From Brevibacillus thermoruber 423 (GTDB lineage Bacteria; Bacillota; Bacilli; Brevibacillales; Brevibacillaceae), in NCBI RefSeq assembly GCF_000454065.1, contig NZ_ATNE01000001.1:250501-314500 (forward strand): a DNA stretch of 64,000 nt, read 5' to 3'. The translations under genes and the position numbers were made by a program. Shown here one piece after another: positions 36,014-46,199 of this stretch. Each line of letters starts with the position of its first letter. Position 1 is the first letter of the stretch. The notes beneath the pieces were generated by a model, which searched no databases, was not told the DNA's origin, and saw only the letters and a program-made list of their open reading frames with translations.

Positions 36014-37705
36014 TTACAACGACAGGGGCGAAGAGGCGAGATCTTCCGCCGGAAGCTGCAGGGTGAAACCGGCGCTCTCCGTCTCCGGTTCCGCCAGGAG
36101 AGCCAGCTCGATCGCCTGCTGGACGGTGGAGACGGGAATCACCTCGATGCCCTTCATATCGGCAAACAGCGACTGCCAGTTCTCCTCGGGAATCAGCACG
36201 CGTTTCGCCCCCGCCTGTCGGGCCGCTTCCACCTTGGCAACCACGCCGCCGACCGGTTTGACCTTGCCGTGGATGCTCACTTCCCCCGTCATGGCAACCA
36301 GGTTGTCCACCGGCCTCTCCTTGATCGCCGAATAAATGGCGGCGGCAATCGTGATGCCCGCCGAGGGACCGTCCACCGGCACGCCGCCGGGAAAGTTGAT
36401 GTGCAGGTCGTAATCGTACGGCTGGACGCCCAGCCGGTTCAGCACGGTCAGCACGTTTTCGATCGAGCCTTTGGCCATCGACTTGCGCCGGATCGTCCGG
36501 CTGCGGCTGCCCATTTCCTCTTCTTCGACCAGGCCGGTCATGGTGACGCGGCCGGCCCCGGGTGCCGCCGCCCGGCTGGCGGTCACCTCCAGCTCCATCA
36601 CGCTGCCCATGTTGGGGCCGTACACGGCCAGGCCGTTGACCAGTCCCACCTGCGGCGAGTCATGCACCCGCTTTTCCTGGCGCGGCGACTTTTGGCTGCT
36701 GTGCACGACCCATTCCACGTCGACGGCGCGGATCGTCGAACGCCCCTCGGTCAGCGCGATCCCCGCGGCGATCTGCAGGGTATTGATCGCTTCCCGGCCG
36801 TTGGTGGCGTACCGTTCGATGACGCCGACGGCCTCGTCCTCCATCGTCATGTCCATCTTGGAGACGGCGGTGCGGACGATGCTCCCGATCTCCGCCGGCT
36901 TGAGCGGTCGGAAAAAGATCTCCAGACACCGGGAGCGGAGCGCCGCCGGCAGCTCTTCCGGCATCCTCGTGGTCGCTCCCACGAGGCGGAAATCGGCCGG
37001 CAGTCCGTACTTGAAAATCTCGTGGATGTGGGACGGTATCTGCGTGTTCTCTTCGCTGTAGTAGGCGCTCTCCAGCATCACTTTGCGGTCTTCCAGCACT
37101 TTCAGCAGCTTGTTCATCTGCACCGGATGCAGCTCGCCGATTTCATCCAGAAACAGCATGCCGCCGTGCGCCTTGGTCACCGCCCCCGGCTTCGGCTGGG
37201 GAACCCCTGCCTGCCCCAAGGCACCTGCCCCCTGGTAAATCGGATCGTGCACGGAGCCGATCAGCGGATCGGCGATGCCCCGTTCGTCAAAGCGGGCAAT
37301 GGTCGCGTCAATTTCCACAAACTTGGCGTCGCTGGAAAACGGCGACAGCGGATTCCGCTTCGCTTCTTCCAGCACGACGCGGGCGGCTGCCGTCTTGCCG
37401 ACGCCCGGCGGACCGTAGATGATGACATGCTGCGGATTAGGCCCGCACAAGGCGGCACGCAGGGCGCGCAGCCCATCCTCCTGTCCGACGATCTCTTCCA
37501 GCTTGGACGGCCTGGTCTTCTCCGAGAGCGGTTCCGTCAAGGCGATCATCCGCATCCGCCGCAGTTGGTCCAGGTCCTTGCGCGACTCCCGGTCACTCGA
37601 TGTTTTGGTCGTCCGCTGGGCGCGGAGCAAATTCCAGAAATAGGTTCCTATGATGATCCCGACGACTACTTCGATGCAGGCAATCACCAATGTGGTATAG
37701 TCCAT
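36014..37705 (-). CDS. lonB: Lon-like protease LonB (sporulation type)
   Basis: 563 residues, like B. subtilis LonB (552). Instead of the large LonA N-domain it has a single membrane segment (TLVIACIEVVVGIIIGTYFW). The AAA+ part has [15 protein letters not shown] and LFLDEIGELH. The protease domain has the catalytic Ser in [13 protein letters not shown] and Lys in KVKPVGGVVAKVEAA. In B. subtilis lonB is transcribed in the forespore under sigma-F; no clear sigma-F promoter could be read here. ATG at 37705 follows GGGAGGG. Confidence 0.94.
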   Translation of the reverse strand: MDYTTLVIACIEVVVGIIIGTYFWNLLRAQRTTKTSSDRESRKDLDQLRRMRMIALTEPLSEKTRPSKLEEIVGQEDGLRALRAALCGPNPQHVIIYGPPGVGKTAAARVVLEEAKRNPLSPFSSDAKFVEIDATIARFDERGIADPLIGSVHDPIYQGAGALGQAGVPQPKPGAVTKAHGGMLFLDEIGELHPVQMNKLLKVLEDRKVMLESAYYSEENTQIPSHIHEIFKYGLPADFRLVGATTRMPEELPAALRSRCLEIFFRPLKPAEIGSIVRTAVSKMDMTMEDEAVGVIERYATNGREAINTLQIAAGIALTEGRSTIRAVDVEWVVHSSQKSPRQEKRVHDSPQVGLVNGLAVYGPNMGSVMELEVTASRAAAPGAGRVTMTGLVEEEEMGSRSRTIRRKSMAKGSIENVLTVLNRLGVQPYDYDLHINFPGGVPVDGPSAGITIAAAIYSAIKERPVDNLVAMTGEVSIHGKVKPVGGVVAKVEAARQAGAKRVLIPEENWQSLFADMKGIEVIPVSTVQQAIELALLAEPETESAGFTLQLPAEDLASSPLSL

Positions 37706-38039
37706 CCGTTAACCCTCCCACGCTCACTGTTCGCACCGCTTCCGGAAGAAACGCTTCTGTTGCAGTCAACACGGCAAAAGCCGGTTCTTCCCTCGAGGAT
37801 GCTTGTGTTTGCCGTATCAGGCCGCGATCGCGAGAAGTTCCTTCCTGATACAGTGATCCAATCAAAAAGCGTCTCGTGAACTATATTGAGTAGTATTGCC
37901 TCGCAATCGCGGGCGTAAACAAGCCGATCCGGCATTCCCCGCCGCTTGGGCGGGCACAGCCGGCCGGGCGAACGGGAGCGCAAACGAAAAACCACCCCGA
38001 CGATCGGGGTGGTATGGCTGGCGTTTCCAGCAGTGCCGG
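37706..38039. other. Intergenic region between clpX and lonB
   Basis: About 330 bases. Its right end holds the clpX terminator (37991-38013) and its left end the lonB ribosome site. The middle has no supported gene; a promoter for lonB must lie here but I could not assign one with confidence. Confidence 0.6.
37991..38013 (-). terminator. Terminator of clpX
   Basis: A perfect 10-bp stem (ACCACCCCGA / TCGGGGTGGT) with a three-base loop and TTTTTCG on the minus strand, 26 bases after the clpX stop. Confidence 0.92.
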
Positions 38040-39305
38040 TTACGCGCTTTCGTTTTTCAGTTCGCGGCCTTCCTTGGTCATCAACTGCGGCTTCACCTTG
38101 TCGCGCACGGTTTCTTCGGTGATCACGCACTTGCTGATGTCTTCGCGGGACGGCAGTTCGTACATCATGTCGAGCATGATCTGCTCGATGATGGCGCGCA
38201 GTCCGCGGGCGCCGGTGTTCCGCTTGATCGCCTCCTTGGCGATCTGCGTCAGCGCTCCCGGTTCGAACTCCAGCTCTACGCCGTCCAGGCTCAGCAGTTT
38301 TTGGTACTGCTTCACCAGCGAGTTTTTCGGTTCGGTCAGGATGCGGACCAGTGTTTCCTCGTCCAGCGGTTCCAGCGTGGCCAGCACGGGGAGACGGCCG
38401 ACAAATTCCGGAATCAGCCCGAACTTGAGCAGGTCTTCCGGCAGCACGTACTTCAGGTACTCGCCCGGCTTCAGGTCGCCTTTGACGCCGTCGCTGAAGT
38501 CGGTGCCGAACCCGATCACCTTTTTGCCCAGACGGCGCTTGATAATCTGCTCGATGCCGTCAAACGCCCCGCCGCAGATGAACAGGATGTTGGACGTGTC
38601 GATCTGGATGAACTCCTGGTGCGGATGCTTCCGACCGCCCTGCGGCGGCACGCTGGCAACCGTCCCCTCGAGAATTTTCAGCAGCGCCTGCTGCACGCCT
38701 TCGCCGGATACGTCGCGGGTGATCGACGGATTTTCCGACTTGCGGGCCACCTTGTCGATCTCGTCGATGTAGATGATGCCCTTTTCCGCCTTCTCCACGT
38801 CGTAATCGGCTGCCTGGATCAGCTTGAGCAGGATGTTTTCCACGTCTTCGCCCACGTACCCCGCTTCCGTGAGGGAAGTGGCGTCGGCGATGGCAAACGG
38901 CACGTTGAGAATCCGCGCCAGCGTCTGGGCCAAGAGCGTCTTCCCGCTTCCGGTCGGGCCGATCAGCAGGATGTTCGACTTTTGCAGCTCCACATCCTCG
39001 ATCTTGGCGCCGGAGTTAATCCGTTTATAGTGGTTGTACACCGCCACCGAGAGGGATTTTTTCGCCAGATCCTGGCCGATCACGTAGTCGTCCAGGATTT
39101 TGCGGATCTCCATCGGCTTGGGGATTTCCTTCATGTCGATTTCTTCTTCCGTGCCCAGCTCTTCCTGGACGATTTCGTTGCACAGTTCGATGCACTCGTC
39201 GCAGATGTACACGCCGGGCCCGGCCACCAGCTTGCGCACCTGCTCCTGCGATTTGCCGCAGAAGGAGCATTTCAGCTGGCCTTTGTCGTCGTTAAACTTA
39301 AACAT
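38040..39305 (-). CDS. clpX: ATP-dependent Clp protease ATP-binding subunit ClpX
   Basis: 421 residues. N-terminal zinc-binding domain with four cysteines ([11 protein letters not shown]...[10 protein letters not shown]), Walker [16 protein letters not shown], Walker [15 protein letters not shown], and the ClpP-docking IGF loop in KVIGFGTDF. It unfolds substrates for the ClpP peptidase encoded just upstream. ATG at 39305 is chosen over 39314 because GAGGTG lies six bases before it. The clpP-clpX pairing is unlike B. subtilis, where clpP is elsewhere. Confidence 0.97.
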   Translation of the reverse strand: MFKFNDDKGQLKCSFCGKSQEQVRKLVAGPGVYICDECIELCNEIVQEELGTEEEIDMKEIPKPMEIRKILDDYVIGQDLAKKSLSVAVYNHYKRINSGAKIEDVELQKSNILLIGPTGSGKTLLAQTLARILNVPFAIADATSLTEAGYVGEDVENILLKLIQAADYDVEKAEKGIIYIDEIDKVARKSENPSITRDVSGEGVQQALLKILEGTVASVPPQGGRKHPHQEFIQIDTSNILFICGGAFDGIEQIIKRRLGKKVIGFGTDFSDGVKGDLKPGEYLKYVLPEDLLKFGLIPEFVGRLPVLATLEPLDEETLVRILTEPKNSLVKQYQKLLSLDGVELEFEPGALTQIAKEAIKRNTGARGLRAIIEQIMLDMMYELPSREDISKCVITEETVRDKVKPQLMTKEGRELKNESA

Positions 39306-39325
39306 GCGCTTCACCTCACAACGGG

Positions 39326-39907
39326 TCAGTTTTTCCGTTCAATAATGGCGTCAATCAATCCGTACGCTTTGGCTTCCTCTGCGCTCATGAAGTGGTCACG
39401 ATCGGTGTCCTTTTCCACACGTTCGTATGGCTGACCCGTCCGTTCCGCCAGGATTTGGTTGAGCTGGCGCTTCGTTTTCAAAATCCAGTCCGCGTGGATG
39501 CGGATGTCCTCCGCCTGGCCGCGTACGCCGCCGAGCGGCTGGTGAATCATCACTTCGCTGTTCGGCAGGGCAAACCGCTTCCCTTTTGCCCCCGCCGCCA
39601 GCAGGACGGCTGCCATGCTGGCCGCCATGCCGATGCAGATGGTGGACACGTCCGGCTTGATGTGCTGCATCGTGTCGTAGATGGCCATGCCCGCCGTCAC
39701 GGAACCGCCCGGAGAGTTTATGTAGAGTTGAATGTCCTTATCCGGGTCTTCCGCCTGCAGGAACAGCAGTTGGGCGACCACCAGGTTGGCCACTTCATCG
39801 TCGATCTCGCTGCCGAGAAAGACAATCCGGTCCTTCAGCAGGCGCGAGTAAATGTCGTACGCGCGCTCGCCGCGGTTCGTCTGTTCAATGACCATGGGGA
39901 TTAGCAT
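39326..39907 (-). CDS. clpP: ATP-dependent Clp protease proteolytic subunit ClpP
   Basis: 193 residues, standard ClpP. The catalytic Ser lies in [16 protein letters not shown], the His in [12 protein letters not shown] and the Asp in [14 protein letters not shown]-terminal [20 protein letters not shown] is the usual gating loop. It forms the tetradecamer that works with ClpX (20-base gap) and ClpC/ClpE. ATG at 39907 follows AGAGGAGGAG. Since a strong terminator follows tig, clpP must have its own promoter in 39908-39992. Confidence 0.97.
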   Translation of the reverse strand: MLIPMVIEQTNRGERAYDIYSRLLKDRIVFLGSEIDDEVANLVVAQLLFLQAEDPDKDIQLYINSPGGSVTAGMAIYDTMQHIKPDVSTICIGMAASMAAVLLAAGAKGKRFALPNSEVMIHQPLGGVRGQAEDIRIHADWILKTKRQLNQILAERTGQPYERVEKDTDRDHFMSAEEAKAYGLIDAIIERKN

Positions 39908-39992
39908 ATGTATCTCCTCCTCTGCTGTCAAAGAGGTAGTGTGCAGCCGCCGATACGAGGGCTGCGGCCGAAAAAACGCAAGATGGTGAAAA

Positions 39993-40020
39993 ACAAGGCA
40001 CGAACATTATCGTGCCTTGT
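39993..40020 (-). terminator. Terminator of tig
   Basis: A perfect 11-bp stem (ACAAGGCACGA / TCGTGCCTTGT) with a 6-base loop and TTTTTC on the minus strand. Confidence 0.92.
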
Positions 40021-40085
40021 ATATCGTTTGGCAGTCGGGTCAAGCGGGAACCTGCCTGCCGGTCGTTCATGCGTTCTTCCTAAGC

Positions 40086-41378
40086 TTATGCACTGACTTT
40101 GTTTTCTGCAACCAGGAAATCGACCGTCTTCCGCGTCTGCACGTCGCGGTACAGGGCAGCCATACCGTCTTGAGCGGTGAAGATTTTGCGCAGTTCGTCG
40201 GCAGGACGACCGTATACGCCCGCCAGCTTGTTCAGCTCTTCGTTCACATCTTCTTCGGTCGCGGTGATGTTCTCCGCCTTGGCGATTGCCTCCAGGGTCA
40301 GCGCGGTGCGCACGCGGGTGGTCGCGTCAGGGCGAAGCTGTTCGCGAAGCTGGCTTTCATCGGTGCCGGAGAACTGGTAGTACAGGTCCAGGTTCAGGCC
40401 TTGGAACTGCAGGCGCTGACCAAATTCGTTCACCATTTGGTCCAGTTCGTGCTCGATCATTACGTCCGGAATGTCGATTTCGGCGTTTTCCGCCGCTTTC
40501 AGCACGAGCTGCTCGCGGATGTACTGCTCCTTCTCCTGAGCCGCTTTTTCTTCCAGCTTTTTCTTGGTGTCAGCCTTCAACTCTTCCAGCGTGTCGAACT
40601 CGCTCACGTCTTTGGCAAACTCGTCGTCCAGCGCCGGCAGGTTTTTGCGCTTGAGGCCGTTCAGCTTCACCTTGAAGACCGCGTCTTTGCCGGCCAGGCT
40701 CGGAGAGTGGTACTGTTCCGGGAAGGTGACGTTGATCTCCTTCTCCTCGCCTACGTTCATGCCCACCACCTGCTCTTCAAAGCCGGCGATGAACGTGCCG
40801 GAGCCCAGTTCGAGGGTGTAATTTTCTGCTTTTCCACCCTCAAAGGCAACGCCGTCCTGGAAGCCTTCGAAGTCGATCACGGCCAGATCGCCGTTTTGCG
40901 CCGGGCCTTCTTCCACGGCCACCAGCTCGGCGTGGCGCTCCTGCATGCGCTTCAGTTCGGCTTCCACGTCCGCGTCGGTGACGTTGAACTCTTTCGATTC
41001 GATGGTCAAGTTTTTGTAGTCGCCCAGCTTCACTTCCGGCTTCACCGTTACGGTCGCCTTGAAGATGAGAGGTTTGCCCTTTTCCATCTGCTCAACGTCC
41101 ACCTCGGGACGGTCAACCGGTTCGATGCCGGTTTCCCGCACAGCTTGTCCGTAAGCGGCCGGAAGCAGGATGTCCAGAGCATCCTGGTAGAGCGCTTCCA
41201 CGCCAAAACGCGCTTCGAACAGCTTGCGCGGCACTTTTCCTTTGCGGAAGCCCGGAACGTGCACGTTCTTCACGACCTTTTTGAACGCCTGATCCAATGC
41301 CGCATCCACTTGCGAAGCATCTACTTCAACCGTCAGGACCCCCTGGTTATTCTCTAACTTTTCCCATTTTGCTGCCAC
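40086..41378 (-). CDS. tig: Trigger factor (ribosome-associated chaperone)
   Basis: 430 residues. N-terminal ribosome-binding domain with the signature [19 protein letters not shown], central FKBP-type peptidyl-prolyl isomerase domain ([23 protein letters not shown]), and a long helical C-terminal arm domain. It shields nascent chains at the ribosome exit. GTG at 41378 ([13 protein letters not shown]) is chosen because AGGAGGGG precedes it. It has its own promoter right after ysnB. Confidence 0.97.
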   Translation of the reverse strand: MAAKWEKLENNQGVLTVEVDASQVDAALDQAFKKVVKNVHVPGFRKGKVPRKLFEARFGVEALYQDALDILLPAAYGQAVRETGIEPVDRPEVDVEQMEKGKPLIFKATVTVKPEVKLGDYKNLTIESKEFNVTDADVEAELKRMQERHAELVAVEEGPAQNGDLAVIDFEGFQDGVAFEGGKAENYTLELGSGTFIAGFEEQVVGMNVGEEKEINVTFPEQYHSPSLAGKDAVFKVKLNGLKRKNLPALDDEFAKDVSEFDTLEELKADTKKKLEEKAAQEKEQYIREQLVLKAAENAEIDIPDVMIEHELDQMVNEFGQRLQFQGLNLDLYYQFSGTDESQLREQLRPDATTRVRTALTLEAIAKAENITATEEDVNEELNKLAGVYGRPADELRKIFTAQDGMAALYRDVQTRKTVDFLVAENKVSA

Positions 41379-41477
41379 GTAAACTTCCCCTCCTAGATTG
41401 AATCCACAGAACACCGCCCGCAGTGACCGGTTTGCAGTCGGCACGGGCGATGCAATTCTAGCCATTATAACCATTTA

Positions 41478-41505
41478 AGTATAGCACATATTCACCATTT
41501 TTCAA
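41478..41505 (-). promoter_or_regulatory. tig promoter
   Basis: On the minus strand TTGAAA (41500-41505) and TATACT (41478-41483) are 16 bases apart. A second TATAAT (41464-41469) lies downstream with a poor -35. Confidence 0.65.
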
Positions 41506-41509
41506 GAAG

Positions 41510-42034
41510 TCAGCGCCGCAGGGAAAAACTCCCCCCCAGCCGGTCCAACGGGTTGCCGCGGTGGTCGTAATAGGTAACCTTGACGCGCACTTCCCGCTTT
41601 TTCGTCTCAAGCTGTTCCAGGTACGCGTAGGTGGGAACGTCAAAACCGCGGGGGAGCTGCAGGCTGCCCGGGTTGAGAAACAGGATGCCCCGCTCGACGC
41701 CGCAGACCGGAACGTGGGAATGGCCGAACAGCACGACGTTGGCCCCCGTTTCCTCCGCCCGGTAGTGCAGCCGCATGAGCGAGCTTTTCACCCCGAACAG
41801 GTGGCCGTGCGTCTGCAGGATTTTCAGGTCCTTCCACTCGGTCAGCTGTTCGTCGGGAACGTCCCCGGCCGCATCGCAGTTGCCCTTGACCAGAACCATG
41901 CCGGCAAAGGGTTCCCGCTGCCAGTCGACGCAAAGATCGCCGCAGTGAAAGACCTTGTCCGCCGCGTGGCGTTCCATCGTCTCTTTCACTTCGCGAACCA
42001 AGCCGTGCGTGTCGCTCAGGATCAGAATGCCCAC
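41510..42034 (-). CDS. ysnB: YfcE/MJ0936-family metallophosphodiesterase
   Basis: 174 residues. Short calcineurin-like phosphoesterase with ILSDTHG, HCGDLC, VKGNCD, THGHLFG and GHSHVP, the full dimetal set. In B. subtilis ysnB follows ysnA (rdgB), as here. The family cuts phosphodiesters in vitro; the natural substrate is unknown. GTG at 42034 follows AAGGGAGTG. Confidence 0.92.
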   Translation of the reverse strand: MGILILSDTHGLVREVKETMERHAADKVFHCGDLCVDWQREPFAGMVLVKGNCDAAGDVPDEQLTEWKDLKILQTHGHLFGVKSSLMRLHYRAEETGANVVLFGHSHVPVCGVERGILFLNPGSLQLPRGFDVPTYAYLEQLETKKREVRVKVTYYDHRGNPLDRLGGSFSLRR

Positions 42035-42075
42035 TGTACCGCACTCCCTTCTGCCTGTATTCTGCCGATGAACCG

Positions 42076-42678
42076 CTATCCCTGCCGCTTGATCGCCGCC
42101 AGCAGATTGCGCATCGCCATCGCCCGGTGGCTGATGCGGTTTTTCTCTTCCGGCGACAGCTGCGCCATGGTCAGCCCCTTGTCCGGCAGGTAAAAGACCG
42201 GGTCGTACCCGAAGCCGTTGGTGCCCTGCGGAGCTTCGGCGATGACGCCCTCACAGGTGCCTTGGGCCACGACGGGCTCGCTGCCCGGTTCCGCCAGGAC
42301 GAGCACGCAGCGGAAACGTGCCGTCCGCTGCTGTGCCGGCACTCCGCGCAGTTCGTCCAGCAGCTTTCGCCAGTTTTGCTCATCGCTGGCGTGTTCGCCG
42401 GCATAGCGGGCGGAATAGACGCCGGGGCGTCCCTCCAGCGCGTCCACCTCCAGGCCGGAGTCGTCGCCCACGGCCGGCATGTTCAGGTATGTAGCAACGG
42501 TCATCGCTTTTTTCAAGGCGTTGGCTTCAAACGTGTCGCCGTCCTCCACCACTTCCGGCACGCCTTCAAACGCTTCCAGGCTGACGCCTTCCCAGCCCAG
42601 TTCGGCGAACAGGCTGTTGAATTCCTTTACCTTTCCTTTGTTCCGCGTCGCCAGCACCACTCGTTTTCGCTCAGACAT
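42076..42678 (-). CDS. rdgB: XTP/dITP pyrophosphatase (RdgB/HAM1 family)
   Basis: 200 residues. Removes non-canonical purine triphosphates (XTP, ITP, dITP) to protect DNA and RNA. It shows [14 protein letters not shown] at the start, [36 protein letters not shown] and [14 protein letters not shown] at 42678 overlaps the end of rph by 8 bases and has GGAGGAGAG just before it. Confidence 0.96.
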   Translation of the reverse strand: MSERKRVVLATRNKGKVKEFNSLFAELGWEGVSLEAFEGVPEVVEDGDTFEANALKKAMTVATYLNMPAVGDDSGLEVDALEGRPGVYSARYAGEHASDEQNWRKLLDELRGVPAQQRTARFRCVLVLAEPGSEPVVAQGTCEGVIAEAPQGTNGFGYDPVFYLPDKGLTMAQLSPEEKNRISHRAMAMRNLLAAIKRQG

Positions 42679-43453
42679 GACTCTCCTCCGCCACCGTTTC
42701 CTGATCGTTTTCGTTGTCGTCCGCAAACGTCAGCGGTACGTCGGCCAGCGCTTCCTTTTGCGCGGCAATCAGTCCGTCGATGCCTTTTTTCGCCAGGGAA
42801 AGCAGTTCCTGAAGCTGCTCGCCGGTAAACGGCGCTTCTTCGCCCGTGCCCTGCAGTTCGACAAATTTGCCCCGTCCGGTCATGACGACGTTCATGTCCA
42901 CCGTGGCCGTCGAATCTTCTTTATAATTGAGGTCCAGCATCGGGTGGCCGTCGATGATGCCGACCGAGGTCGCTGCCAGAAAATCGCGCAGCGGCATCTG
43001 CTTTATGGTGCCGGCCTCCACCAGCTTTTGCATCGCGTCCACCATCGCCACAAATGCGCCGGTGATCGCCGCCGTCCGCGTACCGCCGTCGGCCTGGATC
43101 ACGTCGCAATCCAGCCAGATGGTGCGCTCTCCCATCGCTTCCAACTGAACGACCGAGCGCAGCGCACGGCCGATCAGCCGCTGAATTTCCATGGTTCGTC
43201 CGCCCACTTTGCCTTTGGACGATTCCCGTGGGTTGCGTGACTCCGTGGCCCGAGGAAGCATGGAGTATTCGGCTGTAATCCACCCTTTTCCGCCTCCGCG
43301 CATGAACGGCGGCACGCGATCCTCCAGTGTCGCCGTACAGATTACCTTGGTGTCTCCTACTTCGATTAGACAAGAACCTTCCGCGTGTTTGATGTAATTG
43401 CGCGTAATCTTGACTGGGCGCAATTGGTCACGGTCACGGCCATCAAGTCTCAT
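42671..43453 (-). CDS. rph: Ribonuclease PH
   Basis: 260 residues. Phosphorolytic 3' exonuclease that trims tRNA precursors. It has [52 protein letters not shown] and [18 protein letters not shown], plus the active-site VDMNVVMT. The C-terminus is ~15 residues longer than usual. ATG at 43453 follows AGGAGG. It heads the rph-rdgB-ysnB set. Confidence 0.97.
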   Translation of the reverse strand: MRLDGRDRDQLRPVKITRNYIKHAEGSCLIEVGDTKVICTATLEDRVPPFMRGGGKGWITAEYSMLPRATESRNPRESSKGKVGGRTMEIQRLIGRALRSVVQLEAMGERTIWLDCDVIQADGGTRTAAITGAFVAMVDAMQKLVEAGTIKQMPLRDFLAATSVGIIDGHPMLDLNYKEDSTATVDMNVVMTGRGKFVELQGTGEEAPFTGEQLQELLSLAKKGIDGLIAAQKEALADVPLTFADDNENDQETVAEESHV

Positions 43454-43650
43454 TCCATGTTTCCTCCTAGCTTGCTATCGTCAACTCCGCTCATTATACC
43501 AGACGCAGGAAACCCTCTGCCACTCCGCAAAGCCCTGGAACGCATTTCCGAAGCTGTGGAAAAATCCGCTGCCGAAAGCCCGGAGAAAAATCCATCCGTT
43601 CGGCGGGAACGAAACTCCGGCAAAGAGGGGTCTTGCGCACACACACAAAT

Positions 43651-43684
43651 TTGACTAACATCTAATTAGACAATTAACTAATTA
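43651..43684 (+). promoter_or_regulatory. Promoter/operator of the MFS gene
   Basis: TTGACT (43651-43656) and TTAACT (43674-43679) are 17 bases apart. Overlapping it is a perfect inverted repeat TAATTAG-N8-CTAATTA (43663-43684) ending at the base before the ATG. The whole patch is AT-rich. It looks like a repressor site that covers the -10. Confidence 0.5.
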
Positions 43685-44938
43685 ATGGTGATTCTTATGA
43701 CGTCCTCCCTGCTTTTGCGTCAAGCCAATTTTCGCAGGCTGCTGCTTGCCAACTTTTTCAGCGGAGTCGGGGATTGGTTCAACAGCGTCGCCGTCCTGAG
43801 CCTGCTGTTGGAGATCACCGGCACGGCCATGGCCGTAGGCATTACGCTGGCGCTCCGCACCTTGCCCTACCTGGTGTTCGGGCCGCTCGGCGGGATGCTG
43901 GCCGACCGCTTCAACCGCAAAGCCGTCATGGTCGCCTGCGACCTGGTGCGGGCGGTGATCGCCCTCTGCTTCCTGTTCGTCTCCTCCGCTGACGACGTCT
44001 GGATCGTCTACGCCGGAACGTTTGCCCTCGTCGCCTTTTCCGCGCTGTACAACCCGGCGAGGATCTCCCTGATCCCGGACGTCGTCGAACGCGATCAGCT
44101 CCTCTCGGCCAATGCGCTGGAGGAAAGCGTGTTCGGGATCGTGATGGCGGCCGGATCGCTGGTCGGCGGCGTCTTTGCCGCCTATTGGGGGACGGATGCC
44201 GCGTTCGTCTGCAACTCGCTTTCCTTTGTGCTGTCCGCGGCGCTGATTCTGCGGATTTCCCTCCCCCCGCGATCAAGCGGTGTCCGACGTGAAGCGGACA
44301 AGGAGGAGCGCAAAGCGAACGAACCGTCCTACCGTGACCTGTTTTCGCTGATCCGCCAAACTCCCCTGGTCCTGTACACCCTGCTGATGACGACCTTGTG
44401 GCCGATCGGGGGAGGTATTCTCAACGTGCTGATCAGCGTCAACGCCTACCAGGTGTTTGCGGCCGGCAAAAGCGGAGTCGGTCTCCTCTACGGCGCGATC
44501 GGACTCGGGTTCATCGTCGGCGGCGTGGCGGCCGATCTGCTGAAACGGCGGCCTTACCACATGGCTTCCTACAGTCTCGCCGTCGAAGGCTTCGCTCACG
44601 TGCTGACCAGCTTCGCTCCCACCATTTACCTGGCGGCCGCCTGCTACGCGCTCTCCACCGTCGCCGGGGGGATGGGCAACGCCAGTCTGCGCACGCTCCT
44701 GATGCGGCATCTCAACAACGCGTACCACGGCCGTGTGTTCGCTCTCGAATCGACCATCTCCAGCGTGCTCATCGGCCTCTCGATGCTCGTCGGCGGATGG
44801 CTGCTCACCGTCTTTGAACCGCGGCTGCTCGGTTTTGCCGCCGGGCTGCTGATCACCCTCTGCTCGCTGATCCTCGGCGTCTTGATCTGGCAGGCCTCCC
44901 GGACAGCCGATAGCGCCGCCCCGGCTCAACCGGACTGA
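43685..44938 (+). CDS. MFS transporter (MacB-like/enterobactin-exporter type)
   Basis: 417 residues with about twelve membrane segments. The loop 2-3 motif GGMLADRFNRKAVMVACDLVRA is the MFS signature, and the family resembles MFS_3 exporters (macrolide efflux or siderophore export). It is inserted on the opposite strand between rph and gerM, which are adjacent in B. subtilis. The start is uncertain: ATG at 43685 has no ribosome site, ATG at 43697 has a weak GGTGA. If the promoter reading is right, the mRNA would be leaderless or nearly so. Confidence 0.85.
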   Translation: MVILMTSSLLLRQANFRRLLLANFFSGVGDWFNSVAVLSLLLEITGTAMAVGITLALRTLPYLVFGPLGGMLADRFNRKAVMVACDLVRAVIALCFLFVSSADDVWIVYAGTFALVAFSALYNPARISLIPDVVERDQLLSANALEESVFGIVMAAGSLVGGVFAAYWGTDAAFVCNSLSFVLSAALILRISLPPRSSGVRREADKEERKANEPSYRDLFSLIRQTPLVLYTLLMTTLWPIGGGILNVLISVNAYQVFAAGKSGVGLLYGAIGLGFIVGGVAADLLKRRPYHMASYSLAVEGFAHVLTSFAPTIYLAAACYALSTVAGGMGNASLRTLLMRHLNNAYHGRVFALESTISSVLIGLSMLVGGWLLTVFEPRLLGFAAGLLITLCSLILGVLIWQASRTADSAAPAQPD

Positions 44939-44960
44939 CAGGTCCGCCGCAAACAAAAAA

Positions 44961-44984
44961 CCACGCCTGCCGATTCGGGCGTGG
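44961..44984. terminator. Terminator between the MFS gene and gerM
   Basis: CCACGCC / GGCGTGG stem with an inner CCG/CGG pair; six T follow on the minus strand (complement of the AAAAAA at 44955-44960). Mainly ends gerM transcription and can also stop the converging MFS transcript. Confidence 0.85.
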
Positions 44985-44998
44985 ATTCTCGCGCGCTG

Positions 44999-46066
44999 TC
45001 AAAACTGCATCGTGTTGATGTGGACGGGGCGGGCGACCGGCTTGGTGAAATCGTACGTTCCGCTGGTGAGCGGCTTGCCTTCCACCAGCAGTTGAACCTG
45101 TTTGGCCCCTGTGCTTTCGGTCAGCGAGAGAACCAGCGACTCCAGCGCTTCCGGATTGGCTTCCCTGCCGTCGTCGTACCTGAGGATGTCGCTGCTCAGA
45201 TCGACAGTGACCAGGTCATTCTCCTGCTTCACATTCAGCACCCGGGTGGTGCGCAGGAGCGAGCTGAACAGCGGCGAATCGTCTTTCGGCCCTTTGATCA
45301 GCTCCTCCACCGCCGCTTTGGCCACGTTCTCCGTCTCCGGCACCAGGCGGGTGACCGGCACGAAATAGGAGCGCTTGTCATCCAGTTGTCCCTGAAAATA
45401 GACCGTGACCGACGTGGTGCGGCCGGGAACGGCCCCTTCCGCCAGCTCCAGGTTGATCCCGAGGCTGCGGTCCAGAGCGGACGAGATCGGGGTGCTGCCC
45501 ACCGGCATTTCGGTAAGCGGCGTGCCGTTTACCCAGATCTGCACCCTTTTGACGTTGGCAAACTCGGTCAGCGCCCGGGTCACCGCGTCCAGAATCTGCT
45601 TTTCGTTCTTGCTGTCGTACGTTTTGAACTCCTTGGAAAAGTCAACCGTCGCCAATCCGTCCTTGATGACCAGCCCTTTTACCTCCGTCCCTTCAGGGAG
45701 TACCGCGGAAAAGCCGTTGGGGAGCAGGCTTTCCACCGGTCCGCCTTTGACCATGTAGGTCAGCACCTGTTTCGCCACCCCTTCCGTTTTGGGCAGGGTC
45801 AGCGTGAACGGCACCACGAATCCGTTGGCGTCCAGCAAGTAGACGGTACGATCGACCGACTCTGTGACCGCGGCCTCCGCCCCACCGGCTGTGCCATCCG
45901 TCGGCGGCAGACCGTTCGGTGTATTCTGGGCGGCTTCCGACTGCGGCGGGGGTGCATCGATGCTGGTGGCTTCCTTTTCCGGCCCGAAGAGACCGCACCC
46001 CGAAAGCAGAAGTGCGCTGACCCCAAGCACGGCCGTGATTGTGCCGATGCGATGTATCTTCATCAT
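44999..46066 (-). CDS. gerM: GerM-type sporulation/germination lipoprotein
   Basis: 355 residues. A lipoprotein signal (VLGVSALLLSGCG) should be cut before Cys. Two GerMN (spore germination) domains follow, each with the pattern VKGLVIKDGLATVDFSKEF and VKQENDLVTVDLSSDI. In B. subtilis GerM is needed for normal septal-space assembly during engulfment and for germination; its gene sits between racE/ysmB and rph, the same neighbourhood as here. ATG at 46066 fits the GGAGG site; ATG at 46063 is an alternative. Confidence 0.92.
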   Translation of the reverse strand: MMKIHRIGTITAVLGVSALLLSGCGLFGPEKEATSIDAPPPQSEAAQNTPNGLPPTDGTAGGAEAAVTESVDRTVYLLDANGFVVPFTLTLPKTEGVAKQVLTYMVKGGPVESLLPNGFSAVLPEGTEVKGLVIKDGLATVDFSKEFKTYDSKNEKQILDAVTRALTEFANVKRVQIWVNGTPLTEMPVGSTPISSALDRSLGINLELAEGAVPGRTTSVTVYFQGQLDDKRSYFVPVTRLVPETENVAKAAVEELIKGPKDDSPLFSSLLRTTRVLNVKQENDLVTVDLSSDILRYDDGREANPEALESLVLSLTESTGAKQVQLLVEGKPLTSGTYDFTKPVARPVHINTMQF

Positions 46067-46169
46067 TACCCAGCCTCCTCCAGACACTTTGTACTATCAT
46101 GTATACGAGCAGGGCTTGGGTTTATGCGTTGAAATGTCCGAAAAGAGTGAGAGCTGGCAGAAGAAAAAC

Positions 46170-46193
46170 AGCGGCGCCATGGTTGGCGCCGCT
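46170..46193 (-). terminator. Terminator of murI
   Basis: A perfect 9-bp stem (AGCGGCGCC / GGCGCCGCT) with a 6-base loop and GTTTTTC on the minus strand, seven bases after the murI stop. It implies that gerM has its own promoter. Confidence 0.9.
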
Positions 46194-46199
46194 TTTAGC

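Noticed and set aside
39908-39960. CtsR heptad repeat upstream of clpP
   Set aside because: One GTCAAA is present but the second heptad is not, so no CtsR site can be claimed.
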